DNA of 64,000 bases from Chaenocephalus aceratus (lineage: Eukaryota; Chordata; Actinopteri; Perciformes; Channichthyidae), in the NCBI GenBank assembly GCA_023974075.1, contig CM043792.1, positions 13,001,456-13,065,455 on the forward strand. Direction: 5' to 3'. This document shows, in pieces, positions 38,111 through 51,145 of this stretch (positions are counted from its first letter, which is position 1; the number at the start of each line of letters is the position of its first letter). The translations under genes and the position numbers were made by a program. The notes below the pieces were generated by a model, which was given only the letters and a program-made list of their open reading frames with translations, did no database searches and was not told where the DNA came from.

Positions 38111-38797
38111 AGTGAGACATCTCACTTCATGTTACTCTGAGGCCTGGGGTTACGTAAGTAACCTATTGTTTTCGGTCTGTTTCCGGTATTTGTTAATGAC
38201 GATGTGCTGTGAGATGTGAGACTGGAATTGTACAGGGGAAAATAACGTTTCTGCACCATTTTAGATGCGGATTTTGTTAAACGAATACGTTTGCGCTGTG
38301 GACCAACACTATACTTTGATGGGGAAGGGGGTAGCAATAAAGATAACACCATTAAACAGTTACACAATATAACAAATAATATCGATAGCAGCGTCCCTAG
38401 CAACCACCTTGGTAACAATGAAAACGTTGTATAGACACCATTTCCTGAAGTAATCTTCGTAATAACTAGCAAACTAAAGATCATGTACATCCACTGCACA
38501 CATAATCTGAAATAACAACTCATAGTTCTCGCATCAAATGACATCAAAACGCATTTTAATGGCCAAAGTAACTTTAAATAGGCATTTTACACCGAGAATA
38601 AAACGAAGTTCGGCCATGTTTTTTTTTTTTCTGCAGGGAGAAATGTGAAGATCACGTGACATAGACGCCAGCCATTGGAATGAATGGTGAAAAAAAACGT
38701 AGGGATCTTACAATTTCAGAGGCGTTTTCGTAGAAATACTACATCCTACGTTGTGGACCAACGTAGTTATTACACGTTTTTTTGTGAGACTGGGTTG

Positions 38798-39214
38798 AAA
38801 TATCAGATGTAAATAGTAGTGAATGAATTTGTATTAAGATGAGAAAAGAAAGTAAAAAGGCTTGGGAAAGCAGCAGAATATTTTGACTGTAAACTTTTGA
38901 ACTAACTTGATGGGGAATTATCTGTCGCCATGGCAATTGCATTTGATGACACCCCATAATACGCTTAGATGTGTTGATGGCTGCATCGTTACCAAACCTG
39001 TGAAGTTTTGGGCTATTTCGAGTATTTTCACTGAAATTATGAGAAAACCGTGTTTCATGGTGAGCATTGTGTTGCCATGGCAACAGCATTTGAAGAAATC
39101 TCAAAACTGTCCTGTAGATCTCTTCATGGCTGGACTGTTAGCACACATGTGAAGTTTGAGCACTTTTTCAACATTTTCATAGGAGTTATACATTACATTA
39201 GGAGGTTACATTAC

Positions 39215-39299
<85 letters not shown>

Positions 39300-39307
39300 A
39301 GAGATAG

Positions 39308-39370
<63 letters not shown>

Positions 39371-39553
39371 AATGTTACAGCTAAAATACATTGCAATAAC
39401 TTCCATGTTAAAAAAAAGCTGAATATTTTAAAAAGTATAACATATTTTGAAAAAGTTGAAAGTTTCCCATCATGTGTTGAAAAGGCAGAATAGTTTGATA
39501 TTTGAATGGTTCCTGCAGCTGAAATTAGGTCGAAGGAGTTAAATAAAGATATT
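38798..39553. other. Non-coding repeats and microsatellite
   Basis: Unclassified repetitive sequence with CCATGGCAA blocks, then a GT microsatellite, then an A-rich block shared with 29460-29638 and 42550-42990. Confidence 0.6.
39217..39368. repeat. (GT)n microsatellite, about 150 bp, one interruption
   Basis: Two long GT runs (39217-39297 and 39311-39368) are separated by a GAGAGATAGAGA segment. Confidence 0.97.
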
Positions 39554-40432
39554 AAGGCTGCGGCCACACGAGGACGAAAACGGCAAAACGCATAGGATTA
39601 ACGCAAACGCAATCGCAAAAAAGCTTCCGTCCACATGCAATAGTTATCCGGATAGTGTCTGTCCACACAAGACCGCTCCGTTTAGCTCCAACTGCTGGAG
39701 AAGCTGTAGTACATATGCAGGAGCCTGTACGTGGCGCTGTAACTTCCTCCACAAAAGCAGTGAAGAAGCATGGTTGTCATGGTTGCCCTTCTGTTTATTC
39801 TCCGCGGTGGGGCCCGAGGGGACCGTGCAGAGTTTTTTCGCCAGTCAACGTGTATTAAAGTTTAAATCTTCCGGACAAAATTATAAAAGTGCCGGTCAAA
39901 GGTCTTCTTTGTTATTTATTGAGCTTTAAAACAAATGAATAACGACTCTATATAATATAATAATAAAATACACGGAGCCTCTCATTTTCCTCCCTCTCTT
40001 CGGACAGCGTCAGTGTCTGTCTCATGCAGCAGCTGATCCAGTAATGAGTGACCCGGCCGACAGTAAATTAAACATATTTATAACTAGTCAGATTAGACTT
40101 CACTCGCGTTTATGTCCATATCGAGGATATCAAGGATAAATAATCTGAATTCAGTGTGCAGTTTACTTTGACGCGGGGGTGAGCAGCAGAGGTGGGGAGA
40201 GGCGGGGCTATTGCCTCATCATTATCAGAAAATGATCGTATAGGGCGTACACACGGAGCCGTTGGACCCCCCAGAGCGTTGCGTATGCCGTTCTATCCAC
40301 CTGAGGACCCGTTATCGTTTCCGCAGTCGTTTAGTGTCGTATTCGGTCGTCCTCGTGTGGCCGAATGGTCTATATGACACTAAACAGTAACGCAAACGAC
40401 CGTTTTCGTCCTCATGTGGCCGCAGCCTAAAT
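39554..40432. mobile_element. hAT-like MITE with AGGCTGCGGCCACACG ends
   Basis: The left end AGGCTGCGGCCACACGAGGA and the right end TCCTCATGTGGCCGCAGCCT are inverted over about 29 bp with one mismatch. A second internal inverted block (CGTCCTCGTGTGGCCG near 40350) repeats the terminus. No coding frame. A clear target duplication was not found, so superfamily is tentative. Confidence 0.65.
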
Positions 40433-40514
40433 GTAAGTAGCAGTGATTGAATGTTTACAAACACCTGTGTGTAAACCCAGAGATCAAAGGTTTCCATTGT
40501 GTATGCCCTGATGA

Positions 40515-42005
40515 TGTCTCCAGTACCTACCGTCCCATCTCCAACCTCCCCTTTCTCTCAAAAACAATAGAACGCATTATCTCCAAACAACTCCACCGCC
40601 ATCTCCAAACCAACCAGCTTTTTGAACCCCTTCAGTCTGGTTTTCGTCCCCACCACAGCACAGAAACGGCCCTCATCAAAGTCCTCAATGACCTCCTCAC
40701 CTCTGCTGACACCGGTTCCCTCAACATCCTTATCCTCCTCGACCTGAGTGCAGCCTTCGATACCGTGAGCCACACCATCCTGCTTACCCGACTCCATGAC
40801 ATTGGTATCGATGGTACTGCATTCAGGTGGCTCCAGTCCTACCTCTCCGACAGATCCCACTTCATCTCCCTCAACAACCACTCCTCTGCCACAGCTTCAG
40901 TCACCCAAGGTGTTCCCCAAGGTTCAGTACTCGGGACCCCTCCTCTTCATCATCTACATCCTCCCCCTTGGTCAGATTCTCCGCCAATACAACCTGGACT
41001 TTCACTGCTATGCCGACGACACCCAGATTTACCTCAGCACCAAATCCCCCAACAACCCCCCCCCTCACCCACATTGAATCCTGTCTGACTGCAATAAAAT
41101 CCTGGATGCAACACAACTTCCTAAAACTCAACAGCAATAAAACTGAACTCCTCCTCATCGGATCCAAATCCACCCTCAGCAAAACCCCCAACCTGACAGT
41201 CACCATGGCACCCCTGTTTCCCCCTCCACCCAGGCACGCAACCTTGGCGTAATATTTGACCCCACCCTCTCCCTCGAGCCCCACATCCGTCATGTTGTAA
41301 AAATCTCATTTGTTCACCTCCGCAATATTGCCAAACTCCGTCCCTCTCTCACCCGCCCTGCAGCTGAGCGACTCATTCACCCCTTCATCTCCTCCCGCCT
41401 TGACTATTGCAACTCCCTCCTCTATGGCATCAGCTCCACCTCCCTCAATAGACTCCAGCGTGTCCAGAACGCAGCCGCCAGACTCCTCACCCACACCAAA
41501 TCATGGCATCATATCACCCCGGTCCTCAAAGAACTCCACTGGCTCCCCGTTTCACACCGCATCCATTACAAACTCCTGGTCCTCACTTACAAATCCCTCC
41601 ACCATTTCCCCCCCCCCCCTACCTCACTGACCTCCTCACCCTCTACCAACCACCCCGGTCCCTCAGATCCTCATCAGCCGGTTTGCTTTCAATCCCCAAG
41701 GCCAAATTCCGGAGCTTCGGGGACAGAGCCTTCTCTGTGGCAGCCCCGAAGCTCTGGAACTCCCTCCCCCAAGACCTCCGTGAGTCTGAGTCCCTTACCC
41801 TGTTCCAGTCCCGCCTCAAAACCCACCTCTTCAACACTATCCTTAAGCCCCCCCCCCCTCTCAATCAACTTCCTCCTGACTGCTTTTCTGTTGTGTTTTG
41901 TCTCTTTTTGGTTTTGTCTTTGTCTACCCTCCCTCCCAAATGTAAAGCGTCTTTGGGTTCAGAAAAGCACTATATGAAATATAAAATTAATAATATATTA
42001 TTATG
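40515..42005 (+). mobile_element. L2-clade LINE, 5' truncated and degraded
   Basis: The plus strand encodes a non-LTR reverse transcriptase: STYRPISNLPF, a LDLSAAFDTV block (first catalytic Asp), VTQGVPQGSVLG, and HCYADDTQIY (catalytic Asp pair). The thumb and C-terminus follow, with LRSSSAGLLSIPKAKFRSFG, AFSVAAPKLWNSLP and FQSRLKTHLF. At least three frameshifts separate these blocks, for example near 40930, 41080 and 41215. The 3' end has GTAAAGCGTCTTTGGG, then AGCACTATATGAAAT, then an ATTATT-rich tail, as in L2 elements. The 5' half with the endonuclease is missing. Confidence 0.88.
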
Positions 42006-43283
42006 TCACTCACGTGTGTTTGGCTCCAATCTGCCCAGCAACACCATGACAACCAACTGCAGCACTGAGTCCCATAAGAATGCATTGAGGATTATATCTG
42101 ACAATGTTGCCACCTGTTCAAAAACTATGGCTCTTATCAAAAAATTACCAGACCGTGAGCATCAGGGAACCCCAATGAACTGAAATATGTTTGTTTTTTG
42201 GGTTTTGTGTGTAAAATGTGGAGATGGGAGCAGTTTGTCTAAAGTGTACTTCTCCCTGCTCTGAAGAAAGATCCCGAACAATTTAACATGGGAATCTATT
42301 GGGAGCTAGCTGGACTTTTTCTCTCTTCATGCCCTCAAGAGGCATTTTGTTTAATTTTCTTTCTTAATTTTTTTTTATTTTCCAACCTAGGAGAGGTTTT
42401 CCTACGTTTTTCATGAACAAATATGTCTGAGGAGTGTAGGGTTTGGGAATTATGGCAAGTTTAAAATATTTTGGGGGGAGAATTTCAGGCACTGCTGCAC
42501 TCTGTTTTGAGATCAAAGCACTCTAGACTTAACGAGCTGCTCCATCCACTCTAATGTTAAAATCTGAAAAAGGCCTCTCTGTTAAGCTCCAAACTAATTC
42601 CAATATCTCAAAAAGTTTAAAATATATCAAAATTATTTGTATACCAGTTTTATAGCTGAAGGTCTTGTGATCATTTGAAAGTTGGAATGAAGTGTCTGGC
42701 TGAAATTATGTGGAAGGAGAAGCATTTGGCGCAAAGTGTAGGAAAAGTGGATTTGAAGGCATTTCCCATTGACTTCAATGTTAAAAAAAAAGTTTAAAAG
42801 CTGAATATTTCAAAAAGTATAAAATATTTTGAAAAAGTTGAAGGTTTCCCATCGATTCCTGAACAGGCTGAATAGTTTAATATTTGAATGGTTTCTGTAG
42901 CTGAAAATAAGCTGAAGTTGTGGAGAGCCAAAGTATTGGCTGAAATAAGGGGAAGAATAAAGATTTGAAGAACTATAGTGGAATGCTGTAAACAGCATTC
43001 GCACTAATAATATCCAGGGGATGCATGCAGAGCTGTCATTGGCTGAGATAAGTCCGGCCGTGCGTCACGACCATTTGAAACATCTCTGTTGCCGGAAATG
43101 CATCCACGAAGGAGCCGTGGAGGACCCATCAGTGTATCCTCGGTTATAGCTCCTCCAGAGAGCCTCCTCGACGCTCGATCCTCGGTCCTCGGTCCTCGGT
43201 CCTCGAAGTGCATTTAGAGAAATGAGATGTCCTTCAACATGGCGCGCTGAAATTCATTTCCGGGTCACTACCGGAGGACCGAG
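42006..43283. other. Non-coding repeats
   Basis: 42550-42990 repeats the A-rich family seen at 29460 and 39400. At 43140-43205 a CGATCCTCGGTCCTCGG run forms a short GC-rich repeat. No gene. Confidence 0.6.
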
Positions 43284-44743
43284 TGTTACGGTAGAGCGAA
43301 GGAAGCAGGACCCAAATGCAGATTAAACTGATTATACCTTTATTTCAAGGATAACGAATAGAACTTGGACAGACAGAACACTCACCGGTGACCCAGGTCA
43401 TGACACAAGACGAACCGACACTGAACACTGGGAGACAGGGGAATTTAAACACAGGGTAACTAGACACAGGTGGGAACAATCAGGGGCGGGGCTGACACTG
43501 ATGAGCACAGGAGACACACAAGGAGTGACAGGTGAAAACAATCAGGAAATTAGACACACCAGGGAAACTAACGACAGACATGAAAACACAGGGAAAAGAG
43601 ACCTGGGGGTATACTACAAAGCAGGATTTTCGCTTAGCCGGCTAAATTCAGGGAAAACTCCGGCTTTCCGGTCCTACGAAGCTGGTTCTCTTTTTAGCAG
43701 GCGAGATCTCCATGGTAACTTATGCTTAGCGGCTAACCTGGTCGGGACCAGGTTAGGTTGCAGGCTAAGAGCTCAACTCAGTGAAAGCACTGCCTGCTGA
43801 CCAATCAGAGCTCAGTGTGCGGAGTTTAAAGCGATCGAGTCATATTACAGGAGAAAGGAAATACAGAAAAGCTGCCGATGCAGGAAAGACAGCCGGCAAA
43901 AATCACCGACTGTGAACGTGAACATTAATAGAATATCACCTCCCATCTTCAGAGCAATCTGACTATTATAACATTAGCGTTAAGAAAGCTTACTTAAATA
44001 TCTGCCACAACATAAGTAACCGGATCAGAGTAACATTAAGTACAGTCCGCGGCATATCACTTCATAATGTATTATATTTTTTTATCTGAGTCAGCTGAGC
44101 CATATCTGGCCGTGCAACACTCACAGTGTCACATACTGTATGCAGAAGTATTATTTTACACATTTTACACATTAAGTTGACGAAACACTCGAGACAAATG
44201 TAATTAAAGTCAGATCCACTAGTCTTTTAGACGGGGCAGTGATATCATAAACCTGTTAATGTATGCATTCAAACACTTGTTCTGTTACCAGCTGTATTCA
44301 CCTTGCAGGTGCAGCTATGTGGCTTTTATCCTGGATAAAGTGTTTAAGTCATGGATGTTTAAAGTTTAACTTCTTCATATGTCTAATATTATAGTTGACT
44401 TTTCATTCAGGAAGTATGACGCTGCGCTGTCAGTACGCTTCTCCATGTCTGTGATTGGTCGAATGCTCCAAATACCACCCCTTTCATGTGAACGCGCACC
44501 GAACTAGATAGGACACGGCTGGCTTGAGCGATCCACTTGATAACCCACGTCGTAGTACCGTTTAGCGAGAGCGCGTATGTTTTGGATTAGGCCAACCGGC
44601 TAACTCAAACATATCCAGGTTAGGTTGAACCAGCTTCGTAGTACAGGCCCCAGACAATATACCCAGAGGAAAACATGACAGGGAGAACAGCAAAACACCC
44701 AAACCAAGACATAGAAAACGTGACATAACACAATAATCGTAAC
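43284..44743 (-). mobile_element. Solo LTR of a retrotransposon, split by a MITE
   Basis: The left end TGTTACGGTAGAGCG and the right end AATAATCGTAACA give TG...CA termini. A 5-bp duplication CCGAG flanks it (43279-43283 and 44744-44748). The internal AGCAGGACCCAAATGCAG and GATTATACCTTTATTTCA blocks parallel the LTR at 22128, in the same orientation, so transcription would be leftward. No internal retrotransposon sequence is present, so this is a recombined solo LTR, about 410 bp without the nested MITE. Confidence 0.8.
43604..44652. mobile_element. MITE nested in the solo LTR
   Basis: Imperfect inverted ends: TGGGGGTATACTACAAAGCAGG on the left, broken by a few mismatches against the right end GAAGCTGG... 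in reverse (CCAGCTTCGTAGTACAGGCCCCA). A GGCTAACCTGGTCGGGACCAGG palindrome lies near 43730-43755. The CTACGAAGCTGGTTC text resembles a common fish Harbinger-type MITE. No coding capacity; target duplication unclear. Confidence 0.65.
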
Positions 44744-47700
44744 ACCGAGGAGTCGAGGAGTCGAGGAGTCGAGGAGGGGGATTTGATGAAATGAGAAAGG
44801 GCCACTGACTTCACCTGCTGCCCAACATGACCGGACTCAATGCTGTGTGTGTCCGTCAGGAAACAAGCTGTTTACAAACAGTTCCTGCAAACATTCACTG
44901 ATAAATTGTGATGTTAACAACCTCATATTTTTTTTAACTTACCTGTGTTTAGCCATACCTATGCATTTTATTATAAAGTTGTTGCAAAAACTAAGAAGCT
45001 TATAAACATCAGGTTTAAAACTAAAAGAGCTTTTCAAAAAAACACATTTAAAGATGTTTGGAGTTTTATTTTAGTTATTAATTTTATTTTTTGTCTAAGA
45101 GATGCTGATTTGAAACCGTTGTTACATACTGTACAGTTACGGCATTTCCTGTTTCTGCCGGAGAGAGGGGAGGCCGTCCCAAAGCTTGCCGCTGTATTTA
45201 CTCCCTCCATCTGACAGGAGGGAGCCTCGTTTAGCTGCGAGTATAACTCCGCCACGGAGTGGGAGTGGGTAGGGTGTGATTTGGAATTGGGCCTAGTGTT
45301 TCCAATGTAGGCGTTCAGCCAGTGGGGGGAAGGGGTGTGGGAGAGATTCTGTGATTTGAGTCTTTGCAGACCATTTACATGCACACAAACCTATATAACA
45401 CACTACAAGAAAGGGACAACCCCAAAAAGCATAATGGGGCCTCTTTCATACAAAAGACCACACAATGATAGTAGGTTTTAACGAGTATGAAGGACATTTA
45501 ATTCCAGCCCTAATAGGTCTTTTATTGGCTGCAACCTCCAGCAGTCGGCAGAGGCCATCTGGTCAAGGTCTTCCCCAGCACATGCGTTATTCCTCAAGTC
45601 AATACCTCCACATCCCAGAAAGTCATGCATTGAAAGAACACTAATTTCGTTATCAATCCATGCAGGTAATGATCTCATTAATTTGCTGTTGATTCATTTT
45701 CAGCTGAGTGGATATTAACCTTTTGCCAGTAATCATTAATTTTCTGTGGGAGAGGTGTGGTATGTTGTGATTGGAGCTACATAAATAAAACAATTAATAG
45801 GCTCCCGACGTTAGAGGTCCTTCACGATGTCCAGCTGACTCCTTACACTCAAATGATCGATTTATCGACCTCCCCCCCTCCCAAGCCACCGACACAACTG
45901 CTCTAATCTCTCACCTCACAAGGAGCTTGTGTGCTCAGAAGTGACGCTGCTTGTTTGTGTTGTTTTGTGAAGTCATGCATGTGTTTTGAGGACAATTATC
46001 ATGCTCTGAATACTCATAGGTCTGCAGCGGGCGATCAGGGATTACTGTACAGCACCTGGCCACTGCTTCTGTTAGCCTCAGACTAAGGGCACTTGTATTA
46101 ATAATTTAAGAAGTTTAAAGGTTTTAATTAACTTTTTATGGTTCTGAAAATTGCCTCTTATTAAGGTGGCTGAGGAGTGTCAAACAACTTCAACAAAACC
46201 TCAATGAAAATACAAAAGATAATCAAAAACGGAAAAACCTGAAGAGAGCAACAATGGATATTGACAATGAGAGAGGACGATCATTATTGCTTGCGGACTA
46301 TTATTAGGCTCGTTTGAAATGACCCTGCAATAAGGTGAGAGTTATTGTCTTATGTATTGTTCTGATGGCTCGATTTTGTTTGACACTTTTCGGCCAAAAC
46401 GCTAATGTAAATATCATCTCTATAGAGTTAATGCAACCTTGCCCCTCTAGCCTTAAGCTTCGTCAATCAGTCAACTGAATTGTATTTATTGATTTTTGAG
46501 AAATCATTGCTAAATACTCTAATAATCCAACCAACTTTATTGATCAATGATGACATCACGTATCAGCCTCTCATATTTCCTGTGATTCTCTTTTTTACAT
46601 CATATTTAAGTAAATATTTAGATTTTTGGAGTGAGACAATGCACAGAAAAAGTATTATTAACTATATTCCGATAATCAATCTAACTTTTTTTATGCAATA
46701 ATGGCAAAACACAAACACACAGCCTCACACATTTTATATTATAATATCATATTAAACTATCACATTTTCACTATTTGTTCTTTCATATGATTAACCAAGA
46801 AGGTAATCTGTAGATTATTCAATATAATAATAATAATTTCAGCCCCACTCTGGCCACATTTCTCTTTACACAGATGTTTTTTCGTATTTATTTCTTATTG
46901 AAAAAAAAAACACCTGAGAAAACATCCTTGTAATCTTATGCTAACTAAAAATGAATATGTGGGCGATGCAGGACTTTTAGAGGCCTATTAATTGATCAAA
47001 AAGCTCAATCTAGCCACTAGCTCCCCGCTGTAATTCAATATACAGTAGAAACCTTTGCCCTTAAAATTGCTTTTAAGTTCTGTCAAACTGTGCTGTCCAC
47101 TTACTGTCACTAGTACATAAGTACACTGCATGGCTTGCAAGTGGCCTGCCAGTCATTAAAATGTCTCTCCGTGACAAATCTATTTGCTCTTAAATAAACC
47201 TAATTGATCCTATTGTAACGGTTGGTTCTGTGCTCTTTTCCTCCTACCAGCATTAGGATAGGATAATATGCTTACTGAACTAGCATGGCTCCTAACATGA
47301 GCCTCACTCACTTCAGGCTTCCACACTCATTCACTTTAACTGACTGCTCTGTAAAGCACCTACAACAGGGGTCCAGTAAATCCTACACCAATCTGAGAGA
47401 TTTACAAAAACAAGACACCTGGAAGAAAGGTGTACACACTACAGTGTATGTGCTCAGAATGGTAAGGCTTGATATGGTGCAGTCAATAAAGTACATAGTG
47501 GTGAATAAAGCAAGCTGGTTGTATGTGGAACAGAGAAGTCATGTCATGAGGGAGAACAATGAATTCTTCAAACACAGTGCTATGTTTTGAAAAGATTGAA
47601 CATAGTGAATGTCTCAGTGTAGATATTATAGCTTAAACAAAATCAAAAGACAGTGTTTGGGCGGAGGAAGAACACTTACTGCGTAGGTAGAATAAAGAAG

Positions 47701-48129
47701 AGAGTGTGTTGCTTTACAAAGGGAGACATAAATGTTCACACTTGAGGGAATCAGTGCCCAGTGGCCCACTGTCTGGCACTAATGAGGGCAGTGTGTGTGG
47801 GGAAAGGTGTCATTAGTGTATGCCTTCATTTCCAAGTTGACTTTTTTTGTAATTTCAAAATGAAGGCATCCAAAATGTCCAGTACGGTACACAAAGTATT
47901 GGTACATTATAAATTGTAGATTTCAGTTTTCATTGGCCAATGTTGTAAGTCAGATGTATCTTTGACGGTATGTTTGAATCTTGATGTATTAGTTATATTA
48001 GTTTAAAATGTGCAAAACAAAATGATGTCACAACATTTGAATAGCAAGGGTACAGGAGGAATGGGGAAGCATAGTTGGGTAACATATTTATAATATATTG
48101 TAAGAAATAGTGAATAATACTATTATTAT

Positions 48130-48392
48130 GAATAATGTATTATTATTATTGATTATATTATTATTATCATCGTCATCATTTGTATCACTATTATTACTGT
48201 AATTATTTGTATTTTAGTCATTATTATTATTATTATAAGTGGTAGTATCATAATTATTAATATAATTATTGTAATTATTATTATTATCATCATTTGTATC
48301 AATACAATTATTACTCTAATTATTTGTATTTTAATAATAATTATTGTAATTATTATTATTATTGAAATTATTATTATCATTATTGTTATTAC
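48130..48392. repeat. ATT/AAT-rich simple repeat
   Basis: Degenerate TTATTA and ATCATC repeats with two larger near-duplicates (48175-48230 and 48290-48345), each containing ATTTGTATTTTA. Confidence 0.9.
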
Positions 48393-49169
48393 CTCATATT
48401 AAATATAACCTGAGTCAAAGGTGGTCAAGAGTGCTGACAGCTGCATAATTTCATCAGGTTTGATAGCACTCTTTTTCTCTTCGTAAGGAAAACATTTACA
48501 TTTCCTTTTGACAATAATCCCCCGCCTAAATGTTACTAAACGATAAACTATCCACTTCTGCAGCAGCACTACCTCTGTCAGCCTGGAGATAATATTTGAG
48601 GGAGTACACTTGACCCTGCGTGTGGCAGGCATAAATCAAAGAGTGATGAAAAGTATTGCGGGCTTGAATGCAGCCCTGCCCCACATTTTCGCAGCGGCAG
48701 ATGCCGCGGAAGGGCGGACTGGGGAGAAAAAGTGGCCCGGGGATTAATTGACAGACAGGCCCACTTAATGCGCGGCATGTATCGGCCGGCCGGCGACGAA
48801 AGTATGTTAATTAACAAAAAACCCTATGCATTTTATGTTATTTTGGACAATTATTCATATAGTAATCACATTACCTTAGCCCTTGAGTTGCCTAGAGAAA
48901 AAATAGTTACGGCATATATTTAGTGATTTTAATGTTAACAGATCATTGATGCAATAACATTTTGACCCAATTTGCCTGACTTGACGCATGGAATAAAACA
49001 TGGGCGTAGGAAGCATCCTCAATGTGGGTGAGACAATTTAACAGGGGGTGTGGGCAGGTGGTGGACCTCAACTCCTCTAGGGGGGTCTGGGGGCAAGCTC
49101 CCCGGGAAGAACTTTTTTTAAATGTTGAAGTTAAATGCATCAATCTGGTCCACTTTGAGAGCAAAATTA

Positions 49170-49290
49170 GGGACTAAATCTACGGCAGTCAGTAGGGGCT
49201 TGGACTGTGAGCCGTAGGGTCGCCGGTTCAAGTCCCCAACCAGACCTATTTGGAGTGTGGACTTCTACTTGGAGAGCAAGTGGAGGCAAA
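49170..49290 (+). repeat. tRNA-derived SINE fragment
   Basis: GGTTCAAGTCC at 49225-49235 is a perfect pol III B box. It is preceded by GGGGCTTGGACTGTGAGCC, a degenerate A-box region. It does not fold as a tRNA, so this is read as the head of a fish SINE. Confidence 0.6.
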
Positions 49291-49743
49291 AGTGACTGCA
49301 CCCAAAACAATAAACCTGCTAGCTAACTAGCCTAAACTCAGTAACAGAATGTGGGCAACACGTTCTTCTCCACAGCCGCGCGACCTCTGAGTCAGACATC
49401 ACTTCCCCCTTTTCTATCCTACGGGTACAGCCGTACAGCCACTCCCCCTGAACCCTGTTGTAACAACATAATACACTTTTTGGGGATGCAGCTTGGGATG
49501 TGAGGACATGGCTTAGAAAGGGCGTGTCGCCTTCTGTCCTGCCAGTGTTGGCAGGACATTAATTAAAATGTCGAACTCGGACTTCATTTTAAAGACATTT
49601 CGGCAAAGCGAGGCAAAGTGACGTCATCCCCATTCAAAGTCAATGGGCAGAGAAGCGTTGGAAGCGGTGGAAGATTCTTCTGAAGCTGCTGTGTGGACGT
49701 ACCGTAAAGAGCGGTGTGGCTGATGTGTTTTAACCACACACAC

Positions 49744-49748
<5 letters not shown>

Positions 49749-49785
<37 letters not shown>
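49749..49785. repeat. (CA)n microsatellite
   Basis: About 18 CA units. Confidence 0.95.
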
Positions 49786-49787
<2 letters not shown>

Positions 49788-50139
49788 TTTAAACGCAGAC
49801 TTTTGTTCCTCCATGTTACGTTGTTATTGTTTCACTGAGCGGACCCGCACATTTTTTTCAAACGCTCCCCTTTTTGGTCCATCTGCGCGGTTTTGTGCGC
49901 TGTGATGATTCGGCTGTACCTTTAGTAATGAATATTAAATGTTGTGAGGAAATCTTTCCACCAATAATTCCAATAAGTAATCCAAAATGTATTCACTTCA
50001 GGTTTACGAAAGTAACTGTAATCAGATTACTCGTTTTTCAAATGTAACGCGAGCTGAATGCAGTTACTTGATTTTTTTATTCTGATTGCGTAACGCCGTT
50101 ACATGTATTCCGTTACAACCCACACCACTGGGCTGGGCT

Positions 50140-50245
50140 GGGCCAGAACACTTACAAATGTGGGCCGGTAGGATTTAGGTAAGCAAAAAAAAAAAAGGGA
50201 GTGGCCGGAACACTTACAAATGTGGGCCGGTAGGATTTAGGCAAA
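50140..50245. repeat. Tandem duplication, period about 63 bp
   Basis: ACACTTACAAATGTGGGCCG followed by GTAGGATTTAGG occurs twice, separated by an A-rich stretch. Confidence 0.8.
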
Positions 50246-51145
50246 ACAAAAAGATTATTTTTTTGGGCCCTCCGGCCCACACACAGCACCAGCCCACCGG
50301 GGAAACTCCCGGTATTCCCAATGGCCAGTCGCCCTTGCGCGGAACACTGTACAAATCCCGTTTCAATAATTCCCCTCTACTCTAAAGTCGCATCTAAAAC
50401 GCGATCTGATCTAGCTGTGTATATTTTGTTATTTTTGATTGTTATATTCAATCTCACTGGCTACAGGCATTCTTGAAGCTTGTAAAGGGAAGACCACAGC
50501 TCGCCTCTCACTCGCCACTCTGCTGTTCCTCAGCGCCGCTCCCCCTCCCTTCCGCTGAACTTATGAATGTAAGGTGTGTATAGTAAGATAACACGGCAGG
50601 GTCTGTTACAGTTTGTTTTTATCTGATTTCAAATAAAAAAGTCTTGGCTTTCAGAATATTACACTTGTTTCGGCAAATTTAGATGATAAATACAGGTTTG
50701 AAGCTTGTAACGGCATAATTACAAGCATAGAATGGAGTAACTTTACGTCACTGCAGGCACAACAACAGCTGGTGTTCTCATTCATAACACTCCGTTCCAT
50801 GTCTCACTATGGGATGCGCCTCATCGCGGAGCAAACAGAAGCATCAATCTCATTACGCCAATCCTGATTGGCCCGTGATTCTTGACGTCAACGTCAGGGG
50901 AAATCACCCCCTATAAGTAGCCTGCGCCACGACGCATGCGTCATTCAAACACCTCTTCTCGCTTCAGAGCACATCTCGAATGGTAGCCGGGCTAGCTTAA
51001 CAGTCTACAGACTGAACCCAACTAACTTTCGGTCGACGGGCGTTAGCCGGCTACCCGATTCTCTCACAGAAGAATATTATAGTCAACCTCGCCGTTCTTC
51101 CTCTGGAGTAAGGTAAGGTTTTGATTTCAAGTTAGCAACACACAA

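Larger units (their letters stand above)
32539..38170 (+). mobile_element. DIRS-type tyrosine-recombinase retrotransposon, copy 1
   Basis: The element has inverted terminal repeats (about 32576-32730 and 37987-38110) and an internal complementary region (37871-37964). It carries a gag-like frame, an RNase H remnant and a tyrosine recombinase. GTT occurs at both boundaries (32539-32541 and 38168-38170), and no longer target duplication is seen. These traits define DIRS elements. No reverse transcriptase core is recognisable. It interrupts element B: AATAAAGT lies on the left and GTTTTCGG on the right, as found uninterrupted in C near 59108-59146, with some extra bases between them there. Confidence 0.9.
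29639..38797. mobile_element. Long-inverted-arm element B, containing DIRS copy 1 and an LINE fragment
   Basis: The left arm (29639 to about 31018, interrupted by a LINE at 29691-30314) is inverted on the right (about 38224-38774), over roughly 500 bp. Both arms share the outer block ACGTGTAATAACTACG and the TATCGATA region. The right end finishes GTGAGACTGGGTTG, as in element A; the left end lacks that motif and is probably truncated. The left arm also has about 200 extra bases (near 30795-30990). The interior between the left arm and DIRS copy 1 matches the interior of element A in inverse orientation. Confidence 0.7.
44749..50773. other. Mostly unannotated non-coding DNA
   Basis: Contains a diverged GGGTAGGGTGTGATTTGG repeat at 45175-45300, an ATT-rich simple repeat (48130-48392), a SINE fragment (49170-49290), a CA microsatellite, a hAT-like GTAACTGTAATCAGATTAC stretch at 50010-50125, and a short tandem duplication at 50140-50245. 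No gene with homology or splice support was found. Confidence 0.55.

Noticed and set aside
47285..47590. 101-codon plus-strand open frame
   Set aside because: No homology recognised and no promoter, splice or repeat support.
49201..49260. Possible tRNA gene with a perfect B box
   Set aside because: The A-box region is degenerate and no cloverleaf can be drawn; it fits the head of a SINE.
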